From Scandinavium sp036409475 (GTDB lineage: Bacteria > Pseudomonadota > Gammaproteobacteria > Enterobacterales > Enterobacteriaceae), in assembly GCF_036409475.1 (NCBI RefSeq), contig NZ_JAYRCK010000032.1:1-64000 (forward strand): a DNA stretch of 64,000 bases. The letters are read 5' to 3'. Shown in pieces: positions 52,049 to 59,281 of this stretch. Within the stretch, counting starts at the first letter, position 1, and the number at the start of each line of letters is the position of its first letter. The notes below the pieces were generated by a model that worked only from the letters and a program-made list of their open reading frames with translations, was not told the DNA's origin and did not search any database. Position numbers and translations under genes: made by a program.

Positions 52049-52954
52049 TTAATATATCTGTCTATCAATTCTGGATTTCACATCTGAGTATGACTGAAGA
52101 TTTTTGTTACGATTGTTAGATATGTATTTATCAAGCACCCCATTTTGATAAAATAGGCGTTGAACTTTCAGCACATCAAGGCCAAATTCTACAGCATCAT
52201 TATCGGATGGGGTGAAAGATGAATAATAATACTTCAGTGCAGGATGCAATAACTCTACCACTTCACGCTCACTGAGCTTATCATCCGAATTTATTTTTCT
52301 GTATACGCGCAAAATTTTATTGACAACCAACACCCGACTCATTTCTGATAAATTTAGCTCGGTTAGTCCAAGTGAGTAGTTCAATTTTTTCTTGCACTCA
52401 CTGTCGCCATTCACTACCTGCACAACACCATCCCCATCGATGAAAGTCCATGTATTAATGTTGCTTAGCAGTTGTTGTTTTTGCCAGCTATCGAGAACAG
52501 GCATTAACGGCCCAAATACAGAGGGGTCGAAAAAACGCAGCAGTATATCACCAACAGATTGAATCGACTGAACAGCAGACAAAGCGATTTGTTCGGCAAG
52601 CTGTTCCCCTGTTAATTCCGTCGAGATCCACGCACAGACACTGCGTCCTTCGCCTGCATCAAGCCGCTCAGCTTTCAACTCATTTAACGCATGCTGAATA
52701 CTATTTTCAAATAACTTTCCATCTATTTCATCCATTGCATGAAGAGGAAAAATGAAAAGCGGTAAAGCGCCAAGGAGTTCATCCTGATGGAATATAACAG
52801 GATATGATTTATAGTCTTTCAGCACATCATGCAGAGATGTATCTGATTGATATTGCGCTAAAGATGCATCTATTAAAAGAAAACATTCTCCACTTTTTCC
52901 AAATGCTGCATTAGTGATTTTTTCTTTTAGATCGTAAAAAGATTCACTTTCCAT
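52049..52954 (-). CDS. DUF4123 protein (T6SS effector adaptor)
   Basis: A ~301-residue protein with a DUF4123 domain over the first ~190 residues: CFLLIDASLAQYQ near 25, the core ILLRFFDPSVFGPLMPVL near 140, and a closing INTWTFIDGDG near 168. DUF4123 proteins (Tap/TEC) bind the VgrG C-terminus and load cognate effectors. Its location after the immunity-like array, rather than next to vgrG, is unusual. The ATG at 52954 is chosen; ATGs five codons upstream are alternatives. Confidence 0.85.
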   Translation of the reverse strand: MESESFYDLKEKITNAAFGKSGECFLLIDASLAQYQSDTSLHDVLKDYKSYPVIFHQDELLGALPLFIFPLHAMDEIDGKLFENSIQHALNELKAERLDAGEGRSVCAWISTELTGEQLAEQIALSAVQSIQSVGDILLRFFDPSVFGPLMPVLDSWQKQQLLSNINTWTFIDGDGVVQVVNGDSECKKKLNYSLGLTELNLSEMSRVLVVNKILRVYRKINSDDKLSEREVVELLHPALKYYYSSFTPSDNDAVEFGLDVLKVQRLFYQNGVLDKYISNNRNKNLQSYSDVKSRIDRQIY

Positions 52955-53060
52955 AATAAACCCCATCAAGCCAACCTGAAGTTATCTGCCATAGCTTGCT
53001 AACACCTACAGCATTACAAAAACATCATCAATTAAGCCAGGTCCCACAAATGCACTATTT

Positions 53061-54011
53061 TTAATAGTAAAACCAGCTCTCACCTGAGAAAATTAACTTA
53101 GAACTAGGGCATGCAGGCTTATTCTTATCACCAGGCTCATGCCACATACCTTTATCTTTCAACTGTTGCTCTCGTTCTTTTGTTGTTTTATTTAGATTAG
53201 TTGCTGCAACGTTTTTCACCCCTAACAAATGACATATTTCCTCTGTCAATTTGCAACGGGTAGGGGCGCAGGCCTTGTAAGCGAAGAAAGCAATTAAGCC
53301 TGCGACACCCAAAGCACCACCCCAAAACATATATATCGGGCCCGCATATCTCTCCCAATAATAAATCACTGCATAGCCATTTATTATATCTCTAATCAGA
53401 AGCATAACCATAATCACAGTAATTATTATGACCGTTAGTACAATCATATTTTTGATCCGCCAAAGCATATGAGCCATATGACCCATATCGCATTTTGGAC
53501 AAATTGAAACTATTCTCTCCTCTGGCAGCGCAATGGCATACACCTCATAATGGTCATGCTGCCACTCAACCACCATATCAACATCATCGCCTGCTTTAAG
53601 CCGGGTTATTCCGACCCAACCGCGAAACGGCCTGCCATTAATCATCCCCTGGACGTACTCCGCTGAATCATTCGAAGATTCGCTCTCGGCCATGATTACA
53701 ACCCCAACGCCGGGGCTCCCTGCAGCGATTGCCGCCGCCGCGCCACGCTGACCATCGGATATCTCCGGCAGACTGCTGGTCCTGTAGGCTTTTACGTCAA
53801 AGTACTCTCTAAAGTATTCACTGCTGAAGGATTCCAGCCGCCCACTAATTTTCTCCAGAGGCCCATAAGGCGGTAATACCGGCGGAGGAGGCAACTCTCG
53901 TGTCCAGGGTCTGCCGTTCATCACCTCGATTTCTTGTTTAGTACGTAAATCTGCCAGTTTTTCGGGTTTGACAAACCGTGAGCATATCGGCTTTTGTTCA
54001 ACTGAATTCAT
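53061..54011 (-). CDS. Immunity-like T6SS membrane protein, copy 3 of a tandem array
   Basis: A 316-residue protein, the most downstream of three paralogues. Residues 1-~185 are nearly identical to the other two, with a Pro-rich patch near 41-48, a 4-Ala run at 91-94, GMINGRPFRGWVGITRL near 122 and a CPKC pair at 171-174. Two membrane helices (~190-208 and ~222-246) form the divergent part; the tail ends ESWFYY. NCBI-style names for similar proteins are 'putative T6SS effector', but the position after a pore-forming-type effector suggests immunity. It is directly preceded by an orphan effector tip whose TGA overlaps its ATG. Confidence 0.75.
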   Translation of the reverse strand: MNSVEQKPICSRFVKPEKLADLRTKQEIEVMNGRPWTRELPPPPVLPPYGPLEKISGRLESFSSEYFREYFDVKAYRTSSLPEISDGQRGAAAAIAAGSPGVGVVIMAESESSNDSAEYVQGMINGRPFRGWVGITRLKAGDDVDMVVEWQHDHYEVYAIALPEERIVSICPKCDMGHMAHMLWRIKNMIVLTVIIITVIMVMLLIRDIINGYAVIYYWERYAGPIYMFWGGALGVAGLIAFFAYKACAPTRCKLTEEICHLLGVKNVAATNLNKTTKEREQQLKDKGMWHEPGDKNKPACPSSKLIFSGESWFYY

Positions 54012-54157
54012 GAAATATCCTTAATTGCTGCTTCCAGGTCCGTGTCCTGCTCTGCCATGCATTCTATTGAATGGAGCCGTGCCAAAGACTGGTTTTGAAG
54101 CTTACCATCCGATATCCAGTTCAGAATAAATTCATGTCTGTAGTACGATACCGTAAA
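54008..54157 (-). pseudogene. Orphan effector 3' tip (longer)
   Basis: The minus strand reads 49 codons without an own start, ending exactly like the full effector. FILNWISDGKLQNQSL... DTDLEAAIKDIS aligns with VVTWISDNELQLW... DKALEAAIKDIS at the C-terminus of the 918-aa protein. An in-frame TAA precedes it at 54158-54160. The TGA overlaps the next immunity-like ATG, the same junction as at 56194-56197. Confidence 0.85.
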
Positions 54158-54208
54158 TTATTTTACCTAGCCAATTAACATTCAAGCACCACATTTTGTA
54201 AAAAAGAA

Positions 54209-55168
54209 CTAATAATAAAACCAATACTCCATAGAATAGATGAATTTCGAACTGGGACAAGCAGGTTTATTTTTATCACCATGGACATGACATTTACCTT
54301 TAGCGATAAGATATTGCTCGTAGTCTTTTGTGATTTTATTAAGGTTAACTCTCTCTATTTTTTTCATACCCAATAGATAAAATATTTCCTCTGCCAATTT
54401 ACAACGCGTTGGCGCACAAGCTTTATAAGCAGAAAATGCAATTAATCCTGAAACAACAAAACTTCCACATGAAAATATAAAAATAGGAAACCCAAAATAT
54501 TTCCAGAACTCGACACTTCCCCAACCAGCTCCAGTCACTGATTTTATCAGGCATACAATAATAAACATCATTATTAACATCATGGTCAAAAAAAACATAT
54601 TCCTTAAGCGATAAAGGAAATGAGCCATATGGCCCATATCGCATTTTGGACAAATTGAAACTATTCTCTCCTCTGGTAGCGCAATGGCATACACCTCATA
54701 ATGGTCGTGCTGCCACTCAACCACCATATCAACATCATCGCCTGCTTTAAGCCGGGTTATTCCGACCCAACCGCGAAACGGCCTGCCATTAATCATCCCC
54801 TGGACGTACTCCGCTGAATCATTCGAAGATTCGCTCTCGGCCATGATTACAGCCCCAACGCCGGGGCTCCCTGCAGCGATTGCCGCCGCCGCAGCAGCGC
54901 CACGCTGACCATCGGATATCTCCGGCAGACTGCTGGTCCTGTAGGCTTTTACATCAAAGTACTCTCTAAAGTATTCACTGCTGAAGGATTCCAGCCGCCC
55001 ACTGATTTTCTCCAGAGGTCCATAAGGCGGTAATACCGGCGGAGGAGGCAGCTCTCGTGTCCAGGGTCTGCCGTTCATCACCTCGATTTCTTGTTTAGTA
55101 CGTAAATCTGCCAGTTTTTCGGGTTTGACAAACCGTGAGCATATCGGCTTTTGTTCAACTGAATTCAT
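54209..55168 (-). CDS. Immunity-like T6SS membrane protein, copy 2 of a tandem array
   Basis: A 319-residue paralogue. Its first ~185 residues match the other copies, but with a 6-Ala run. The membrane part (MFFLTMMLIMMFIIVCLIK and a second helix) and the region after it are the most divergent: LAEEIFYLLGMKKIERVNL, and KGKCHVHGDKNKPACPSSK, where the others have KGMWHEPGDKNK. It ends EYWFYY. It is preceded by a short orphan effector tip. Likely protects against a variant effector toxin; this is inference. Confidence 0.75.
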   Translation of the reverse strand: MNSVEQKPICSRFVKPEKLADLRTKQEIEVMNGRPWTRELPPPPVLPPYGPLEKISGRLESFSSEYFREYFDVKAYRTSSLPEISDGQRGAAAAAAIAAGSPGVGAVIMAESESSNDSAEYVQGMINGRPFRGWVGITRLKAGDDVDMVVEWQHDHYEVYAIALPEERIVSICPKCDMGHMAHFLYRLRNMFFLTMMLIMMFIIVCLIKSVTGAGWGSVEFWKYFGFPIFIFSCGSFVVSGLIAFSAYKACAPTRCKLAEEIFYLLGMKKIERVNLNKITKDYEQYLIAKGKCHVHGDKNKPACPSSKFIYSMEYWFYY

Positions 55169-55221
55169 GAAATATCCTTGATTGCTGCTTCCAGCGTTTT
55201 ATCTTTATTAGCCTGATACGT
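55165..55221 (-). pseudogene. Orphan effector 3' tip (short)
   Basis: Minus-strand residues TYQANKDKTLEAAIKDIS, then TGA overlapping the next immunity-like ATG, repeat the last residues of the full effector (DKALEAAIKDIS). An in-frame TAA lies just before (55222-55224). Only ~18 codons survive. Confidence 0.75.
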
Positions 55222-55234
55222 TTAAAGATGACAA

Positions 55235-56197
55235 TTAGTAATAGAACCAATATTCCGCCGAATAAAGGACCTTTCCACTAGGGCATGCAGGCTTATTCTT
55301 ATCACCAGGCTCATGCCACATACCTTTATCTTTCAACTGTTGCTCTCGTTCTTTTGTTGTTTTATTAAGATTAGTAGTTGCAACGTTTTGCACACATAGA
55401 AACTGACATATTTCCTCTGTCAGTTTGCAGCGAGTGGGAGCACAGGCTTTATAGGCGGAAAGTGCTATCAACCCAGAAAGCCCCCCTCCCCCCAGCAAAG
55501 CGATAATGTATAACCAGTGATATATAAAAATAAAATTGTAAAATCCACTCCAGGAGCCATCCATTACATCACTAATAATGCCAAATAGCGTCACTGTGAA
55601 AATGAATATTGCAGTGAGAATAAACATATTTTTTATTCGCCAAAGCATATGAGCCATATGGCCCATATCGCATTTTGGGCAAATTGAAACTATTCTTTCC
55701 TCTGGTAGTGCAATGGCATACACCTCATAGTGGTCATGCTGCCACTCAACCACCATATCAACATCATCACCTGCTTTAAGCCGGGTTATTCCGACCCAGC
55801 CACGAAACGGCCTGCCATTAATCATCCCCTGGACGTACTCCGCTGAATCATTCGAAGATTCGCTCTCGGCCATAATTGCAATCCCAACGCCGGGGCTTCC
55901 TGCAGAGATTGCCGCCGCCGCCGCCGCGCCACGCTGAGCATCGGATATCTCCGGCAGACTGCTGGTCCTGTAGGCTTTTACGTCAAAGTACTCTCTAAAG
56001 TATTCACTGCTGAAGGATTCCAGCCGCCCACTGATTTTTTCCAGAGGCCCATAAGGCGGTAATACCGGTGGAGGAGGCAGCTCTCGTGTCCAGGGTCTGC
56101 CGTTCATCACCTCAATTTCTTGTTTAGTACGTAAATCTGCCAGTTTTTCGGGTTTGACAAACCGTGAGCATATCGGCTTTTGTTCAACTGAATTCAT
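55235..56197 (-). CDS. Immunity-like T6SS membrane protein, copy 1 of a tandem array
   Basis: A 320-residue paralogue, directly behind the intact effector and overlapping its stop by 4 bp (ATGA), so the two are coupled. Same conserved N-terminal ~185 residues with a 6-Ala run, CPKC pair, two membrane helices (MFILTAIFIFTVTLFGII and a second near 220-250) and a tail that matches copy 3 more than copy 2 (KGMWHEPGDKNKPACPS). As the partner of the intact effector it is the best candidate for the cognate immunity protein, presumably in the inner membrane. Confidence 0.78.
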   Translation of the reverse strand: MNSVEQKPICSRFVKPEKLADLRTKQEIEVMNGRPWTRELPPPPVLPPYGPLEKISGRLESFSSEYFREYFDVKAYRTSSLPEISDAQRGAAAAAAISAGSPGVGIAIMAESESSNDSAEYVQGMINGRPFRGWVGITRLKAGDDVDMVVEWQHDHYEVYAIALPEERIVSICPKCDMGHMAHMLWRIKNMFILTAIFIFTVTLFGIISDVMDGSWSGFYNFIFIYHWLYIIALLGGGGLSGLIALSAYKACAPTRCKLTEEICQFLCVQNVATTNLNKTTKEREQQLKDKGMWHEPGDKNKPACPSGKVLYSAEYWFYY

Positions 56198-58950
56198 GAA
56201 ATATCCTTGATTGCTGCTTCCAGCGCTTTATCCTGATCAACTAGGGAACGATTTAACGGAGCAGTTCCAAACACTGATTTCTTACACCACAGTTGGAGTT
56301 CATTATCTGAGATCCAGGTTACCACCATCTGCAACAGTGTTATTGCTATCATCGCTTCCCATGTCATCAGTACCGCCAGCACACGGATGCCTAAAAATTC
56401 TACAGCTAGAAAACCAGTGATTTTCCCTGCGTATTTCTGAGCAAGCGGCTTGTCAATTACTTCCAATAGTAGACCAACAGATTTTACAGCCCCCAGTACA
56501 TCAACGAATGTTTTTAGTCCCAAAACACTCATCAGAACAAAACGGTTATTCTCAAACTCAGCCTTTGTTGAACACCAGTCTGCATACACCGAAAATAGCG
56601 AAGCGGCACCGCCTGCCGCCGCACCTGCGCCTTTAATCCAGGCCACCGTCAGCGGTCGCGCTTCCAGGCCTTTTTCTATTGCAGGTAAAAAGACCGAAGT
56701 CCCCTGGCTTACCATTGCCAGCCCACTAGCCATCAGACTCGACAGCGGCTTTTTCTCATCCTGTACCTGTCCGCAAAGGTAGATAAAATCCATTGCATTC
56801 AGCACTAACAACAGGCTGTTTATTCTTGCCAGCCGGTATTCGCCCTTGCCCTTCTCTGTCGAAAAATGCTCTTCCAGCTTGCTGCTCAGTGTCTGCTTAA
56901 TGGTCACCACTTCACTTTGGCTTGCCATAAAGCGTTTACTGTTGCGGACACCTGCCAGCACCGTCTGACGCAAAGCCGGCGCATCTTTAAGGTATTCATT
57001 CACTAACGAGTGAACTTTCTCTGACGGCACCCCAGCTCTTACCATAAATACCAGCCGGAATGCAGTGGTCGCCAACTTTTCGCCTATCTTATCAACCAGC
57101 AGAACGCGGCTTACCCGATCACCGACTGCCACGATAAACGCATCGGTCCTGAAAAGCTCCACTTCTAACTTACTGGCGTTTTCCTTCAAGCCCTTCACGA
57201 CATTGCCCAAAGATTTCTGGTAATACCCTTCCAGTTTTTTCATATTACCAACCTGCTGCATCAGAGCAGCAGTCACGGCTGTGGCTGTCAGCGGCGTTAC
57301 CTCTTCATCCTTTCTGCCCTTCACCGTTGCCAGAAACGGCTCCAGCTCGCCCATCATGTTTGGATTGTTTGCCGCTACATGCCGCCACAGCAGATTGGTA
57401 CGATTACCTGTGCTGTACTCCCCCCACCAACCATCCAGTTTTGCAGCCCCTGCAGGGCAGCTGTTGATGCCTTGCATTGCCATGCCCACGGCTGACTGGT
57501 AGAAAAGCCCTGCTCGTTGTGTCACGCAGTGAAAATCATCCAGCGTTGCCACCAACAGAGGCGCACTCAGCCAGTTCACAACGCTGACGATCCTTTTCTG
57601 GAAGATAGCGTTAACGGTGTCACCCAGGCTCTTGTAGCAAGTATCGAAGTTCGCCTGTCGGATTGTGTTTAGCTGTTTTTGGTAGGGCGCCCAACTCCTG
57701 GCCCGAACATCACTGAAAACTTTAGGGCGTTCAGCCAGTTCCTTGTCAACCTGAGCTTTTATCGCGGCAACACGTCTCTGGTGAGCGGCCAGTGGTTCAG
57801 GCTGACTCATCAAAACGCTTTCGGGGTACGATGCCGTTACATTCTGCGCATGCCAGTTTCTGACTAATTTGTCATCCGCCCTGATTTGCGTCAGCACATC
57901 AGGCTTCCCCTGATAACGCCTCTCAAGTGCCTGCAAACGCGTATCCAGGAATTTGTCCGAGAGCATTGAGCTTTCACCCGCTCGCGCAAGTTGATCCTCA
58001 CCACGCGTCTGGACATTATTTTCCAGCAGCGTTTTTATTGCATCGAGGTTCGTTTTCGTCAGAAACTCCAGCTCACGCTCCTGCAGGAACTGCTTCTGAC
58101 GCCCCAGAACATCCTGGCTCCAGCCGTTCAGTTCATGCACGATCCCCACCGGATCCCAAAGAGGAAGCAGCAGTGGCGTCATCCCCTCGCTTCGCTTTTG
58201 CATTGCCGTGACCGTCGCCGTTGTCATACCACTGCGACCTTTCGCCCATGGATACAAACTGGACTGCATTTTCACCACATCGTTATTGATCCGCCACGGA
58301 TCATCCACCGTCGGGTCCCAGAGCGACGGCGCCCGGCTGACGTTCTGAACCTTTACATCATCCGGCCCTGGCAACAGACCGAAAACAGAAGGAACTTGAT
58401 AGTCCAGAACCTGATTCAGGCTAGATTCGGTAACTTCAGTCCCTGTTTTACTGCGCTGCGCGCCCAACACAGAAGGCATGACTTTCTGCATTCTCTCACT
58501 GCGATCTTTCGGCGTTGAGCGATACCGATCGAGCGTTTCCTGCTCCCACGGATACTGGCTGAAAGCAAACCACACATTGCCGCATTTATCCGGGGACTCA
58601 ATGCTCATGAACTCTACGTTTTGCGCGATATGTTCGCCCGTTTCGCACATAGCCTTATCCACCGCAGCTGGATTAGAAGCCACCTGCTGCAGCCACAATG
58701 AACCATCAGGAGCAATGCTGTAACATTGCCAGTAGTTGGTACCTTGTTTTCCTTTTTCATAGAAAACGTAGAGGTAACCCTGGCGAAGCGCCCGGAGTGT
58801 GTACTTTTCATTATTGGCAAGTTTTACCCCTGTAATGCGCGGATCGTTCGCCCACCCAGGTAAACTGGCATTAATATTTTCCGGCACTACGGCATACCGT
58901 ACTGGCAGAACCGTCAAACCTTTCGTTGTGCATAAACCCTGGCATGCCAT
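56194..58950 (-). CDS. VasX-like T6SS effector with membrane-inserting C-terminus
   Basis: A 918-residue effector candidate. The N-terminus (CQGLCTTKGLTVLPVRYAV, then LRALRQGYLYVFYEKG near 55) is the VasX/BC_3020-type T6SS effector N-terminal domain. The middle is long and helical. The C-terminal ~180 residues hold about four hydrophobic segments (near 739-757, 768-790, 804-832 and 845-882), as in pore-forming VasX. It probably permeabilises the target inner membrane. A good ribosome site precedes the ATG. It lies between the PAAR gene and the immunity-like array. Confidence 0.82.
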   Translation of the reverse strand: MACQGLCTTKGLTVLPVRYAVVPENINASLPGWANDPRITGVKLANNEKYTLRALRQGYLYVFYEKGKQGTNYWQCYSIAPDGSLWLQQVASNPAAVDKAMCETGEHIAQNVEFMSIESPDKCGNVWFAFSQYPWEQETLDRYRSTPKDRSERMQKVMPSVLGAQRSKTGTEVTESSLNQVLDYQVPSVFGLLPGPDDVKVQNVSRAPSLWDPTVDDPWRINNDVVKMQSSLYPWAKGRSGMTTATVTAMQKRSEGMTPLLLPLWDPVGIVHELNGWSQDVLGRQKQFLQERELEFLTKTNLDAIKTLLENNVQTRGEDQLARAGESSMLSDKFLDTRLQALERRYQGKPDVLTQIRADDKLVRNWHAQNVTASYPESVLMSQPEPLAAHQRRVAAIKAQVDKELAERPKVFSDVRARSWAPYQKQLNTIRQANFDTCYKSLGDTVNAIFQKRIVSVVNWLSAPLLVATLDDFHCVTQRAGLFYQSAVGMAMQGINSCPAGAAKLDGWWGEYSTGNRTNLLWRHVAANNPNMMGELEPFLATVKGRKDEEVTPLTATAVTAALMQQVGNMKKLEGYYQKSLGNVVKGLKENASKLEVELFRTDAFIVAVGDRVSRVLLVDKIGEKLATTAFRLVFMVRAGVPSEKVHSLVNEYLKDAPALRQTVLAGVRNSKRFMASQSEVVTIKQTLSSKLEEHFSTEKGKGEYRLARINSLLLVLNAMDFIYLCGQVQDEKKPLSSLMASGLAMVSQGTSVFLPAIEKGLEARPLTVAWIKGAGAAAGGAASLFSVYADWCSTKAEFENNRFVLMSVLGLKTFVDVLGAVKSVGLLLEVIDKPLAQKYAGKITGFLAVEFLGIRVLAVLMTWEAMIAITLLQMVVTWISDNELQLWCKKSVFGTAPLNRSLVDQDKALEAAIKDIS

Positions 58951-58997
58951 ATTACAGTCCTTTTTTTAGCTAAACCTGCAAATACAAAGTGTCTAAC

Positions 58998-59264
58998 TTA
59001 ACCGGTAAAAAAATTAGAACCGGCGATCACCTTATGACTGGAACATTGGCAAAGAACACGATCCTGATCCTGCACCAGAAGTATGCCATTGCTGACAATG
59101 CCCACAGCAGTAGCCTGAACAGGGAATGTTCCTTTGCAAACACTACAGATAGCTTTATCGTTATTTTGTGCCACCTGCTTTCCCTCACTGAAATAGTTGG
59201 CAGTTGCCGAAACTATTTTTCCATTGGTCGTCCGATCGCCCAAAACAGCTAATTTTTTGGTCAT
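58998..59264 (-). CDS. PAAR-domain spike-tip protein
   Basis: An 88-residue PAAR protein. It begins TKKLAVLGDRTTNGKIVSA, the usual PAAR opening, and repeats short beta-strands; it has cysteines at CSVC and CQC that with His may hold the metal at the spike tip. It sharpens the VgrG trimer and may carry the effector encoded next. A second ATG one codon upstream (59267) is possible. It lies between vgrG and the effector gene. Confidence 0.88.
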   Translation of the reverse strand: MTKKLAVLGDRTTNGKIVSATANYFSEGKQVAQNNDKAICSVCKGTFPVQATAVGIVSNGILLVQDQDRVLCQCSSHKVIAGSNFFTG

Positions 59265-59281
59265 CATTTTTTCCTCATCTA

